A stretch of DNA of 64,000 nt from Sorghum bicolor (lineage: Eukaryota > Streptophyta > Magnoliopsida > Poales > Poaceae), in assembly GCF_000003195.3 (NCBI RefSeq), contig NC_012879.2, positions 33,664,575-33,728,574 of the forward strand, written 5' to 3'. A program made the position numbers and the translations under genes. Below, one piece after another: positions 1 through 11,997 of this stretch (positions are counted from its first letter, which is position 1; each line of letters opens with the position of its first letter). The notes under the pieces were generated by a model, which did not search any database, had not been told where the DNA came from, and saw only the letters and a list, made by a program, of their open reading frames with translations.

Positions 1-3000
1 TCGGACTTCTAAAGTGGGAGGACTCCCGGCATCACCGTCAGAGGTCCTTAGGACAATGGCAGGTGCCGGTGGGCCCAAACACTTAGGGGGTTCTGCCACA
101 ACTGTAGATGAGCAAATCTGGATGACAAAGATGGAACAATATCCAAAACAGCTGAATTTCTAATTCATGAACAATTTCTATTTAGACTGAGGTAATGTAA
201 GCCATAGCAAGAATAAGATAAAGCAGATAAATAATAGCATCATGTGTACTTTGCGGGGCACAAGGATATGAATTTGTGTGCAGTCATACCTTCACGGCTA
301 CATCACCACACAACAAGGTGGCAGGTTGAACATAGCGTCGATTTTCGGGAGTAACAACGTGTCCATGAACAACCAAGTAGTTATGATAAATTCATCAATT
401 ATGGGAAAACAAAGGATTAGAAAGAAGTTGCTTCTGGCCTAAAATCAACTGTTGTATATTATGCTCTATTGAACGAAGACACAGGCATGACCTAGTCTAC
501 CAAATCCTTGTACATTTACCTCCAATAAATGGAAGAGGATTATAGCTTCTATGTAAGCCTGTGGAAACAAATAAAGTGGTTCTCATTGGATGTATAAAGG
601 CATGTCTTAAGTTGCACAAATGAAGGACATCAGGAAAATTTTGAAAAATTTATATACCAACCCAATCTTATGTTGTAATGCAACACATTTTCTTCTTCTG
701 AAAGGAAACAACAAAGCAAAGTGGCAAGTAACAATACTCAGGACATAAGGCATCCCAATATACTGAGGTTGTGATATCCAACTTCACCATCCTGAAAAGA
801 GCACACATGAAGGGAGCAAAGGGAACCAGGTTGGCTGGATGGCGTGAACCTTTGGTTTGTAGGGGTAAATTTGAAATACATATAAGAGAAATGTAAAGGG
901 CCAAAGCACAAAACAGCGTCCTGTTTATTTTAAGTGTCTTTAATACTATGATTTTGCCTACATGAATGCAACAGACGAGGCATGAGAGCAACCTCAAAAG
1001 CATTGGAATGTCAATATAAATGCTCAAGGTGGAAAATAATTTCATTTTTTAAATGGAGAAGTCGGTGTTATTTTTGTCAACAAAATGAATAGGTAAGAAG
1101 TAATTAATCCTCAGATTTGTTTATGCAAATGGTACTTTATGAGCATCAGATGTATCAATCAGAACCAATACTGGGACACATCAGGTGAGCTCACTGAGAC
1201 AACAACAAGCAACTTTGTTCATAATAGATGGAAAACTGCATTTTTTGATATAGCGTGATGTGTTATTGTGATCAAAACTACGCTTTTCAAAATTAAAAAA
1301 GCATTATGCAGCACTCACATGGAGCACCAAACAAGAACTCAACAACTCGGTGTTATAAGAGAACATTCTACACTTAACCATGCGCCTAATCCTGAAAGGC
1401 CAGAATACAAATACTGTTGCATGGAGTTTTAAAATACCAACTACTATTACTTTAAAGTGGCACTACAGTAATTGTATTTGCAACATGAGATGCAAGTACT
1501 AACACCTGTAGCAGAAAACTAAAGTGAAACTTATTAGAAATTACCACCTATAATTCAGTGGACAAGGGTACCTGACCTATTGAAACATTGGGGGTTCAGT
1601 CGAGCTTCTCAGGTAATCTTGTTAGTGTCATTTTAAGTTCTGCTTAACCTGCACCAAGCAGCAAAAGTGCTTTGAGTAGAAAAAAGGCAAAAACTTTAGT
1701 AAGTTGACCGGCCACCTCCATGTTTGTTTCACTGCAGCTCTTTCTTTTTCCATGCACCAAAGGACTAAATGCTCTAAATATATGTTTCATGGAAACATTG
1801 CAAGGACAGCATATAGATGTGTAGCTATCACTAATCATCAGTTATCCATGAAGGCTAGAATACATCTGACTATATGACATAAGTATTTGAGGGGCAGGGG
1901 TATTCACTAAGATAATTCTGTAGTACTGATATGAAGTAATTAAGTATGGAAAAAATTAAGAACTAAGAATGGACCTTTGGTTTTAATAAACCTAAATGCT
2001 TATACCAAAATATGGGTTGAATATAATAGTCAAGTGGTCGTAAACCAAGCAAATATTTAACTTAGAAGCCTATATCTATTGCACTGTTGTCACCACATCC
2101 AGATGGATTTTTTTCTTAGCACTATAAGTTGCTAGAACCTTGGGCACGAAAAGATTTTTCACTCACCTATGCAGGGAAGGCTTGTTTTCATTGTTCTCTA
2201 GGATGATGTGCTCGAGTATATTGCTATGAATGTCCATGACATGTGGAACTTAGAAGAGGAGGAACCATTCCAGTTGTCATGTTGCCAATGTTGTAGAGTC
2301 TTCTCAAATCAAGAGCACCAGTCATACTGAACAACGCCAACCAACAGGCCAGCTATATTCACCTAAAAATTTATTATGAATTGCATACGAGGCAAAGAAA
2401 ACTAACCTAACATTCATAACAGAATACCAAACGAGGAAAGGATCCTTACTCAGAATTCAGAAAAACAAGAAAATGGGACAACCTCTGGTTGTTGAATGGC
2501 CAGATAGACCTGTTTTTAATTCGAGTGTTTCATCCTGGCTCTCATTGCCATAACCATATATATAGTATCCATTGCGGCACCTAGGTCTGTCCCTGTTATC
2601 TAAAAATCATAACCGTTACTCCGAAAGGGAAGATCAATTTTTATCGAATTCCTATACTTAGTATATGATTAGTAGGTCAGATTAGATCCTACTGGATAAG
2701 TAGGAGCTGCTGACATATTTGTAGGTCCTCTGTTGTGCATACCCTGCTTCAAGGCAACAAAGGGGAAAAACATGAGTGAGCCTAGCAGTAGACATAATAC
2801 ATATTCAGAATAAGAAAGCACTTCACATGTGAAAAAAGGAAAGATAGAAAAAGGGTCATGTGGATGCCTATGGATAATATGTATTGATTACTTATTATTT
2901 ATGGGACCAAACAGATTTATAATCAATTGAAATTTATTTTGCACAATAAGCTAATGCTATCCTGATCCACACCATTCTGTGCATCTAGAAAAGACATGAA

Positions 3001-3342
3001 AGAAACACACAACCGCCAAAAGGAAAGAAACTCACCAACACACCTTCCAATCTTATTAGTCCACGCAGATCCTCTTGGTTGAGGTCCTACATCACATAGC
3101 ATAGAGGAAAGGAGCATCAGCAAGCATGAAGCAGAAGGAAGATGTGCTCCAAATCCCCAAGAACACAATATTGAAGAATAGACAGAAAGAAGTGTGTGGG
3201 TAAGATCATGTAACCCTGTTGTTTCCATCATGTAGAAATAGTGTACATAGTATTTTAAAGTTGGAAATGCAGATGTTTAATTATTGTACTGTGAAATATG
3301 TAAATTTAAGAGTAAGGAAAAGCTGAAGTTTATTACCTGACT
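1..3342. other. AT-rich host spacer, no gene recognised
   Basis: This stretch is AT-rich and holds only short reading frames, the longest about 125 codons on the minus strand. None shows a domain I recognise or a convincing exon structure. It could be intronic or intergenic sequence of the host locus that continues at 51542. I see no LTR ends or terminal inverted repeats in it. Confidence 0.5.
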
Positions 3343-3562
3343 GAAGATGTGTAAGCATGTCTAGATACATGTGTTGGTTGTCTAACACTGAAAAATAGAA
3401 ATAATCTAGGAAATAAAATACGATAATGCTTTTAGATTTGCAGCTGTTTAATGAAGATGTGTAAACATGTGTACATACATGTGTTGGTTGGCTGACACTG
3501 ACAAATAGAAATAATCTAAGAAGTAAAATACGATAATGCATTTAGATTTGCAACTGTTTAAG
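3343..3562. repeat. Two-copy tandem duplication, 110-bp unit
   Basis: Copy 1 (3343-3452) and copy 2 (3453-3562) both begin gaagatgtgtaa and run through acatgtgttggttg and aaatagaaataatct to ctgttta. They differ at about ten positions by eye. The adjacent identical phase shows a tandem duplication rather than two insertions. Confidence 0.9.
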
Positions 3563-4260
3563 CAGCATTAGACTGCAAATATTACCCAGGTGAGAAATTC
3601 TGCATGAGTCATGTTTAGACTATTTGAGCAGAACCTCTAAAGAACCCTACATCCTCAAGCACAAGCATCGTGTATCAGTGAAAGGAAATTCCAAAACATC
3701 ATGACGGTACAAATGAAGCCAAAAATGTTACAGGGCAGCATCGCCTAGAGAGCACGGACCTAGTAGAGGGGCATGGAAGGCAAGCAAACCACAATGCACT
3801 GTGTTACATCGGGCTGGACTATGGGCAACCACCCGTGCTGGCGTGTCGGCCCATTCGGAGCTGAGGTCGGAACTATGCCGGTATGTTACCCACACCAGGG
3901 TCACTGCCACCTACGGCTGGGCAAAACCCTAGGTCACCTCATCGCCACCGCCACCACCGCCACGTTGGGGGCTCGCTGTCGCTCCGTACGTCACGTGTGG
4001 AGGTGTGGAGGAGAACAAGGGCCGCGGTCATCGTGCTGAGTGGCAGCCAATGTGGAGGTCCACTTGTGCCACCGCCCTATCCGCATCGGAAGGGATGGGG
4101 AGAGAGAGAGAGAGAGAGAGAACGAAAGGGAAGAGACTGTCGAGACTTATACGCACGATGGACGGAGAAGGAGGGGGCTAGCGCTGCGCAGGCTTGGGGC
4201 GCCATCGTGCCGTCGCCCTGCCTCGGCCGCACTGCCCGTGGGGCGCTGTCGTCTCGTCGC
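3563..4260. other. GC-rich island with a (GA)n tract next to the insertion point
   Basis: The base composition rises sharply from about 3740. A GA dinucleotide run lies at 4100-4121 and reads as a CT-rich pyrimidine tract on the minus strand, a feature common in plant 5' leaders. Overlapping short ORFs exist on both strands but none has a recognisable domain. The island continues after the nested insertion at 51542, so the 47-kb nest has split one GC-rich, possibly promoter or 5'-leader, region. Confidence 0.45.
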
Positions 4261-4265
4261 CTCCA
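4261..4265. repeat. Left target-site duplication of element A (ctcca)
   Basis: The five bases ctcca directly precede the LTR start TGTAACACC and recur at 51537-51541 directly after the LTR end GGTGCTACA. This defines the outer limits of the nest. Confidence 0.93.
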
Positions 4266-5219
4266 TGTAACACCCTATAATTTACTCCTTTCAAAATAGA
4301 GTTAAAATAATTTGATTATATATTTTTGTGCCCATGAAAATATAGAAAACATAATATTTTTCATTAAATTAAGATTTATCATAAGGCTTAGCAACATTGT
4401 TGTGCATACATGCTGTTGCATAAGATTTGATGTAATGTTTGATTGTTGCTCCTTTGTGTGTTGAGAGTAAGCAAAGTTTTTAAAATTTGCGTTTAGTAGA
4501 ACGATCTTCCTTGGTCGGTATATCTTTATTTTTATCTACAACCAAATTCTTTATTTCTCAGCTCAAGTTTTTATTAGGAGCTTCCTAAAATCTTTTCTTT
4601 ATCATCCAACTCACTCATTTCTGTTCCTCGTTCATCAAACAATATCTACAATCTTAATGGGAATTTTTCTAGGTTTTTTTGAAATTTGTTTCAACTTTTC
4701 TGTGAGCATGATCTCATTTTTAGATGCTCCAAACAATCTTATCATGAGCTCAAAAAAACTTTATTCGGGTTCCCCATGTTCTATAATATCTCTGAGAATT
4801 TTTCCTGAATTTCTGGAGCTTTCGGAGTATTTTTCGTGGCTTAACTACTAATTCTGGACTTTTCTTGAATTATTTTATCCATGAAAATAATTAATTCCGA
4901 AAATAATAAATATCTTACTATTTTTCCAGCGGCAAAGCCCATTTGCAATAATCATAATAAATCCCAAAGACCATGTATTTATTTACTAATGGACTTTAAT
5001 AATTAATTAGGCCTACTAGTAAACATGAATGTTGCAAATCAATTAGTCCCATATCTCTAGTTGATGTTAATGTGGTGAGTTATCCTTCTATATGTATGTA
5101 CCAATCTCTTAGACAAATTATACCAAAACTATCTCAAGGGAAGCTCCTAGTTTGAGAATCCCTGATGATGTGAATTAAAATTTTCTCCACTCCTTCTCAT
5201 GTCTTTCCATTGCCACGTT

Positions 5220-6190
5220 AGGAGAGACTCGGCTGTTGCTTATCCTATCGTGCGCTGCCTTCTACAACTCTCCATGTTCCGTTGCCTAGGGTTGCCGGCC
5301 GCTGCGGAACCCGAACTGCACGCATGGAATTTCTGATGCTGCCTAGTTCACGTTCACGCCCGATCATGCCGCAGGACCATCAATCCTGATCGTTCATAGT
5401 TATTTGTTGGTGAGCATCCCCTTGTTTTCCATCTTCTCTGTTAATTACACCATGCACGCACGTTGTATGTTTCCCTTATTTCTTTGCTTCTTATCCATAT
5501 GCAGCCATTGATCGTATGTAGGCTTCTGTCAATGTGCCGCGGTTGCGTTTTTCCTGATCGCCATGGCTGGCGGTGGTGCTTTCCCTGTGCCCGAGCAGAT
5601 GGGAAGCCAAGCGTTTGCTGCCTGTTGAGCCCGAAGGTCTGAGTTCCAATTAGCTAGCAAGCTGCCATGCACTTGTCTCGCAAATCTTTTCAGGCCACCG
5701 CTAATCATCTGCTCCAATTCAGTACTGAAAGTTCCATCCATGTACGTACTTACATCGAAGGCTTCCAGCAATAGCCATCGACAATTGAAGTTAAGTTCCA
5801 GACTTTGTGCTAATCTATTCTTTATTCATTGAGTCTATATATGGATCTCATCGAGGTGCTGAGCTCGCTCGCCGCTGTGGTGACAGCTGTTGGAAACCTC
5901 TCCGCTGACTTGAGCAAGCCGTCAAGTGTCTTCACGTGGAGACCATCGAGCCACCCCCATCAAGCTGCACGCATTCACTGAGACCGCCCCATTCGCTACA
6001 AGCCTCTGCGTGAGTTCGCCATATCCCAATATATCTACCGGTGCTTTTACCTTTGTAATCAAAAGCCTCCATGTTGTTCTCACCAAGCTTCGACGAACTC
6101 CATGGCCAACCACTGTGCTAGAGATCCTGTGCCGTGCGTGCTTTGCCTTGCTCCGATTACATACAGTTTCCATAGCTAACATGATGACAT
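5220..6190. other. GC-rich module inside the AT-rich LTR of element A
   Basis: This block differs sharply in composition from the rest of the LTR. It is present in both A LTRs (again at about 49195-49830 and upstream in 21770-22120). The LTRs of B and D carry unrelated GC-rich blocks at the corresponding place. A TATA-like tctatatatgg lies at 5834-5844. The block looks like an acquired gene leader or exon fragment, but I cannot name a source. Confidence 0.5.
5841..5981 (+). CDS. Small ORF (46 codons) in the GC-rich LTR module, possible captured exon
   Basis: ATG at 5841 directly follows a TATA-like stretch and opens a 46-codon frame beginning MDLIEVLSSLAAVV with a hydrophobic, alanine- and valine-rich start. 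The same frame is kept in the second LTR at 49474-49614 with one visible replacement (S to F). It is GC-rich like host exons and unlike the surrounding LTR. No domain is recognised and translation is unproven. It may be a fragment of a host gene carried in the LTR. Confidence 0.25.
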   Translation: MDLIEVLSSLAAVVTAVGNLSADLSKPSSVFTWRPSSHPHQAARIH

Positions 6191-6214
6191 CATGTTGATG
6201 TCACCATGATGTCA
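6185..6214. repeat. Perfect 10-bp inverted repeat in the LTR of A
   Basis: TGACATCATG at 6185-6194 and CATGATGTCA at 6205-6214 are separated by 10 bases. The copy in the other LTR (about 49815-49845) has lost the perfect pairing. Confidence 0.7.
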
Positions 6215-7908
6215 AACAAGTATTATTACAGTTTTCCTTTACAAAAATACATCAAAAAATACAATAAAAATACATTAGCTTGTTTAGGTCATATTTTCTC
6301 TGTTTTAACTCCGATTTGACACATTCAAATTGCGTTAAGTCTGTATTTGAAAGATCTACATGTTAGTAATACTGTTCTCTCAGTTTGAAACTTTTTTTAA
6401 ATTTCGTAACACCATTTAATTAATTATTTTTCTATAGAAAATCTTAGAAAATTCAATTTTTTTTTTGTTTTAGCTCCGATTTTCATGATCTTTATGTCTG
6501 TGTGATCATAGTGCAATGTAGATTCATTTTATAAACTTTTATCTTTATTTTCTACTGTTGGTGTATTGTTCTAATTATAGGTTTGTTTGCTTTGTATGAT
6601 TGCCTCTGGATGATTGTTGATGATGTGATGACTGAGTTTAGTCGGTGAGCTTTTACGTGGTGATCAAGAAGCAGTTTGTGGAAGGTTTGGAACTAAAAGA
6701 AGGATCTAAGTTTCAAGACAAGTATAGCATGGGATCATCCTTGTTTCCTAATAACTTTAATCACAGAATTCATATTGCATGTGTCTTTTTGTTAAGAATT
6801 TCCTAGTATTGATCTTATACCTTGTCACCTATGGATTTGCATTGGGTGGCTTATGCTAGTGCTCCACTAAACCATGATCTTGTAATTTGAGTAATGGAAT
6901 ATGCAATAAACATTAAAAGAGGACTTTTTAGCAACTTTGGTAAAGAGGGCTGGAGCATTGGGCTATCCTATGGTGCTCTAGTTTCTCTCCCTAAGGACTT
7001 ATCTGTATATGACCATCCGGGACATACAGTACAACTGTGAGGGCTACATGGCTCTGGCTTTAGCTCAGTATGATGACCTTTTCTAGCTTGTTAGTGGTTA
7101 CCCTTGTGGCGCAAATGGTGAATAGCAGATCGTGGATTCCTACGGGTGAATCACATGGACTGACTAATAAAACCAAACGACCCTAACTTGTTAGACGAAC
7201 CTTTGAACAACTTCATAGTGAACCCTTCCGGCCTCCATAGGAAGGGGGTTAAGAGATTAGCTACCTCGGGCGAAAGGGTAAATCATGACTCACAGCGAAA
7301 TTGTACAACCTCTGGAGAGTGTAAAACTAATATATCAGCCGTGCTCACGGTCACAAGCGGCCTTGGACCAATACAGAAAAAATAATTAATAATGGCAAAT
7401 TATTAAAGTTATTATTACTAAATATGTGGTTTATGCTATTCTTTATTCACTTTACATGATCATGAGTTAACTTTGGGACTTGACAACTTGATGCTACTCA
7501 TATGCTAGAATTGTGACAACTAAAAGCTACATGCAGTTAAACCAGTGTCTAGCCTTTGAGCCTCATGAACCCTATGTTATTCTTGCTGAGTACGAGATGT
7601 ATTTATGCTTGCCTTTACATTTTATTTGGATAAAAATCCCAGATGGGTACAAGATTGCTAGTTTGGAGAAGAGTTTAGGCTTGTGCTCAACCAGTCAGTT
7701 GTCCCTGTGGATTTGGAGCTTTCGCCTAAAGAACGGAGTGTCTTTCCACTGTTTTCTATCCAAGGTTATATCTTTTATATTAAGTTCGTTATATATTAAG
7801 CATTGTCTATTGATATTACCCGTATTTGTGGCTATATGTGAGATTTGACTTCCTGGGCTCACATATGGTGTGTATCTGGTTTTGTTCTTAGTATCGGGTG
7901 CTACAAAG

Positions 7909-7920
7909 TGGTATCAAAGC
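7909..7920 (+). other. Primer-binding site of element A
   Basis: tggtatcaaagc lies three bases after the LTR end. It matches the tggtatcagagc site complementary to the 3' end of initiator methionine tRNA with one difference. Element D has the unaltered form at 63345-63356. Confidence 0.85.
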
Positions 7921-8589
7921 AATGCTGACTGTAGGACGCAAGCCTAGTTAGAAATTGGTCATCTTAAGGTTTTGAAATTGTTATAATACCCTTGCTCTAT
8001 AAACCTTGGTATTTTCCTCTATACTATATCTCTACCCTTGCTATTCCTTCCTACCTTGTTGCTTATTTTAAAAATCTTTGTTCTCATCTTTACTCCTTGA
8101 TTTGGTATGCTTTTAGAACCTTCTCTTACCTCTTCTTGTGTCTTCGAAACAGAAGTTTTAGGATCCCAACCCTTAAGATGAAGAGAACGATAGTATCGCA
8201 AGTTGACTTGTTTGACGTATGAAACTATAATGCTTAATTGGTTTGTCATTATGCTTATGCTTGATTTGGATCTTTGTAGTGGGTTCAGTGATCTTGTGGG
8301 ATTTCTGCACAACTTCATTTAGTGTATTGGTCTAAGGTATAAGGATTAATGACATAATTAGTTGGGTTTTGGTTTTTCTCTTGTTATCTTATCCTGCCTT
8401 TTTGGAGTATCCTCTCTTTATCAGATTATATCTCTGATCTCGAATGAACAAAAATCATGAGGAAATTTTGGATGACAGTGGACGTCAAGATCTTTCTCTG
8501 ACTCAAGCATCACCCTCATAGCTATTATGGTTTGGAAGTTACAAAAATCACAAGATGGTATAGTTGAGCTGTCAGGAATCGGAACCAGT

Positions 8590-9130
8590 TTCAGTTGCCT
8601 ACTGTTTTAGACAAATGTAACTCCATAATTTTGTAAAAGGTACTATAATAAAGTTGTAGGTCATTTGATAAGCTTTCCAACGATGCAAACTGCAGCTTTA
8701 TCAGATTAATAGGACTTGAGTTATGACATCTACAAGTTGATGTTTCTGCACAGTTTCAAAATCTAGACAATTCTAGTTAGTTCCTATTTTTTTCCGCGAC
8801 ATTAACTTCAGAATCTGGGAAGTGCTATATACAGAAGTTGTGGAGGACTTCATAAGATTTTCAGCCATGTAAGACTCGCACCCACATGATTTTCATAGCT
8901 CGAGATATGACTGTTGCAAGTTGCCACGACTGTGCTGACATATTTTCTGGATAGATATTGTTCTTGGCTGTTTTATCCAAAGTTAATGTCAGAGCCTGAG
9001 ACAGTATTCTATACGAAAGTCATAGAGGATTTTGTCAGGTTCCCAACGGTGTAGGACATAAGTATATTAGACTGATGGAGTATGAGTTATAGCTGCTTTA
9101 CTATGCTGCATATTTTTATTCCATGGGGAA
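8590..9130 (+). repeat. Three degenerate ~182-bp repeats in the leader of A
   Basis: Anchor motifs caacgatg (8678), cagccatg (8862) and caacggtg (9043) are spaced 184 and 181 bp apart. Each is preceded by an agttgtaggt/agttgtggag-like motif, and at least two of the three are followed by text of the type gctcgagatatgac. Element B has the same three-fold arrangement at about 47500-48060. D begins one at the window end. Confidence 0.7.
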
Positions 9131-9252
9131 TTTCAGATTTCTTGTACGTGTCAGTGCACATGAGTTTCTCTTGGGTATTAGAAGATCTTATGATATGATA
9201 ATTCACTTAGAATATGGAACAAGCTACCCATTTGTGCCCCTAGTTTACTCTT

Positions 9253-9266
9253 CTTAAGGGGGGTAG
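9253..9266 (+). other. PPT-like tract inside element A
   Basis: cttaaggggggtag is nearly identical to the true polypurine tract before the 3' LTR (cttaagggggtag, 20803-20815), but no LTR follows it. Element B has two similar internal tracts at 48171-48187 and 48558-48571. Confidence 0.7.
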
Positions 9267-10339
9267 CCAAGCTAATGAAGTTACAAGATGAATGTTTCAT
9301 ACATTCTAGCACTTGACATGGAAGTGTTGATCATTCCTATGGTTGAGAAACCACTATCAAGTATCCTTGCTAAGAAGTTCTTAACATGTTGGTTCCATCT
9401 ACAAGGAGAGTGCATATTAATCAAGGTTTGATCTTGAATGAAAGTATCATCAAATGGGAGTCCAATCTTCAATATACCTAAGGCGAGATGGCATTGACGA
9501 CATAGGAAGTGGATATGGTACATCTAATGTTGATGCTACAGAGACTCAAAATACTTCATTGCTAAACAAAGCATGAAAAGTAAGTTTTGGTTGATGAAAG
9601 TTCTCACATAGGAGATGTCATCCTTATGGTGAACATGAGAAAGTGAAGAGTGCATTGAGTTTGGGACCCACCAAAGGAAGTGAACGAGACTTAGAGTTCC
9701 ATGGGAACGACAAGATGCTATGATATGTTTGTTGGAGGCATTGTAATCTTGACATAAGAGTGACTAAGAGATTGATTTGGAATAATAAGATTCTATCAAT
9801 GGTTCATTGAAGGTGTTGTGAAGATTGACAAATAGAGTTGTTCTACCCCCTGTAGACTTTAGATGTGCTCTAAACAATAAAAGTTAGGGCTTATGCAAAA
9901 GTCAACTAAGTGAGTTAGACCACTTGGCACATGATGTGGAGGTATCCATATTGGAGCATGGAGATACTATCTTCTTGGATATAAGAGTTATATCTATGTA
10001 GAATGTAAGAATCTAAAGGGCATCTTTAGGAAGTTGGATTTGAGCTGGTCACATCATTGATGGATTTGAGTGAATAAAGAGTTATGACTAGGAAAAGTGC
10101 TATCACTTGAAGGTGAAAAGGCCATTGCAAATGCCTAAAGCATAAAGAGTGTGCTAGAGGAGTTTGAATAACACTAAGGTTTGAGGAGTTGAGTGTCAAA
10201 CTGGAGCGATACTGCCAAGTGAGCCCTATTAATTACACTTAGGAACAAGAGGAACAACAAAGATTAATTAGAAGTTATGTTGGAAGACTCAAGAGTTGTG
10301 TGTAAGAGTGGAGCAACTTAACCTGATTATGTTGCTTTA

Positions 10340-10458
10340 CGAGATACATGCAGAGAGTTAAAGTAGAGCACCAGAGACCTGCCGGATTATTGCAACCAAT
10401 GAAATCCCTGAGTGGAAGTGGGAAGAAGTTGGTATGGACTTCATAATGGGATTGCCAT
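10340..10458 (+). pseudogene. Element A integrase, N-terminal fragment
   Basis: The fragment reads, across a small frameshift near 10410, as the stretch just before and including the start of the integrase catalytic core (RVKVEHQRPAGLLQPMK, then EVGMDFIMGLP). It stops at 10458 where element F is inserted and resumes at 19762. The aspartate in GMDF corresponds to the first catalytic residue of the family. Upstream RT and RNase H sequence is absent, so this is a remnant. Confidence 0.75.
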
Positions 10459-10728
10459 TGTTGACGGTCCTTAAGTACTAAAATTAATAATCAAAGAAAC
10501 ATGAAAAAGGATCAATATGAAACAAACATCTAGAATTAGGGTTTTATCTGACAGAATTCCACGAGCTTTGGTGTTTATCTATTTCTGCAGGGGTTTATCA
10601 GAAAATAGGGAGAGAAGGCCCACATGTCATGTTTACAACGAGATAATTACGTGCCACGCAATTTTCCTTGATCTAGAAGGATCCAGAAGCCACGGGAACG
10701 AACGGGACACGATTCGGGCTCGGGAGCT

Positions 10729-10761
10729 GGGCGGCCGCCCACCCCCCTTGGGCGCCCGCCC
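10729..10761 (+). promoter_or_regulatory. Paired GC-rich 12-mer module, F 5' LTR
   Basis: GGGCGGCCGCCC (10729-10740) and GGGCGCCCGCCC (10750-10761) start 21 bp apart, about 120 bp upstream of the TATA box. The same pair occurs in the 3' LTR at 18515-18547. Related pairs occur at 14761-14793 and three times in element E, always with 20-21 bp spacing. Confidence 0.7.
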
Positions 10762-10880
10762 TGGCCAGGAAGCCAATCAGGACTCTCTCTCGGGACAACT
10801 CTCCACCGACCTAAAGGATCAATCTAAACCATAAAATCTATGTCGGTTTGATCCAATGGCTCACGTTCACTTGAGGGGAC

Positions 10881-10887
10881 TATAAAA
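10881..10887 (+). promoter_or_regulatory. TATA box of F 5' LTR
   Basis: TATAAAA in the context ggggactataaaacc, upstream of the cccctgg-rich start region. It recurs at 18667-18673 in the 3' LTR. Confidence 0.75.
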
Positions 10888-11979
10888 CCAGACCCCCTGG
10901 CCCCTGGAGGAGAGAGGAGAAATCATTATTCAGAGGTAGCCATCAAAGTTAGGGTTTAGATCTCTCTCCCACGGAGAATTAGAATTAGCTACTCCCTAAT
11001 CCTTCAAGTTTAGAGGTTGATTAGATAGCAATTAGAGAAGTAGAGCACTACGCTTTGGATTCGGATCTTCGGTAATAAAGATTGGTATTATTCATATCTT
11101 TCTCTAATTCTATTGTTCTAATTGCATTATGTCTCTAATTATTATGTTCTTAGTTTGTTCTAGTTCTATATTTGATATAGTTCTAATTGATAATGAGTTT
11201 ATGTATAAGTTTGCAAAGCGCTTAGCTCTTGACGCGAGGGAGTTAGGTGATAGATCACATGTGAGCGTGGTGCTTAGATGTTATTTATCTGCAAATGTAT
11301 CCTATTGGCCGAGTCGTGTGGTAGTTCGCGATAGTGACAGCTTCATTGATTCTTATATAGTCCACCCTCCGTTGATAGGACAGGCAGAACCGGTATTGTG
11401 GAGTAAGTCATGCGATGTTCTGATTTACTTTATCAATGTTCCTTATACATGAATGAAGAGTCTTTTATGCTATATATGATCTTGTAGATAACTAGAGTAG
11501 ATTATGACTTAGTAGTTAGTAGATAACTTAGAATCCATTCTCTAGCTAATCCGACATCACCTACATATATGAGGAGTAGTCTATTTTCTAATCGCTGTGC
11601 TCTTTATCCCATGAACTTATACTTTATTATCATTATCTTTATGGTTTACCCCCTGCAAAAGTAAGTGACTGTGTGACGAGTTTCTCATTAGTAATCATGT
11701 TCTTGCAAGTTTATCGCTAGTCTATGCCTTGATAGATTTTGCCCCTTTGATTTAATTCCATCTCCTTAGATCCCTTGAGCAAAATTATAAATAACGATAC
11801 CTGGAATACTTATCCTGGTGAAATGCTACAATGAGGTGTTTTATCTGTGCGCTTGCGGATAGAATAGATTATTTTCTAGAGAGCCTTTACATTTATAAAT
11901 ACCTTTGTACACTCTGGCGCCATGCTAGGGATGACAACCTAGTATCTAAGTGGTGTTAGCTAGTGTCAACAAGCATTTC

Positions 11980-11997
11980 TGGCGCCGTTGCCGGGGA
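11980..11997 (+). other. Primer-binding site of element F
   Basis: tggcgccgttgccgggga lies eight bases after the LTR end. It is the site type complementary to aspartate tRNA that is characteristic of Athila elements. Element E has the identical site on the minus strand. Confidence 0.85.

Larger units (their letters stand above)
4266..7905 (+). repeat. Element A 5' LTR (3640 bp)
   Basis: It starts TGTAACACCCTATAA and ends CGGGTGCTACA. The matching copy is split into 20819-22120 and 49195-51536. The outer parts are AT-rich, but a block at about 5220-6190 is GC-rich. A conserved stretch around 7040-7370 (for example ctcgggcgaaagggtaaat) is also found in elements B and D. The short ORFs inside it, such as 7188-7385 and 7513-7848, are not supported as genes. 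Confidence 0.92.
7921..10339 (+). other. Element A noncoding internal region
   Basis: No gag, protease or RT can be found here. The first part matches the leader of element D (63357 onward). 9530-9770 matches the noncoding interior of B at 48720-48957, so the two elements share a noncoding domain. The region contains the leader repeats at 8590-9130 and a PPT-like tract at 9253-9266. The short ORFs (for example 9281-9523 minus) look incidental. Confidence 0.7.
10459..11971 (+). repeat. Element F 5' LTR
   Basis: It starts TGTTGACGGTCC and ends GTGTCAACA. It contains a paired GC-rich motif (10729-10761), a CCAAT-like site (about 10771) and a TATA box (10881-10887). The 107-codon frame 11129-11452 is kept in both LTRs but lies in U5 and has no recognisable domain. 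Confidence 0.93.

Noticed and set aside
7188..7848. ORFs of 65 and 111 codons in the A LTR (also near 45824 and 51145)
   Set aside because: They lie in conserved noncoding LTR sequence, are disrupted between copies and have no domain.
11129..11452. 107-codon ORF present in both F LTRs
   Set aside because: The two LTRs are nearly identical, so conservation of the frame carries no information, and no domain is seen.
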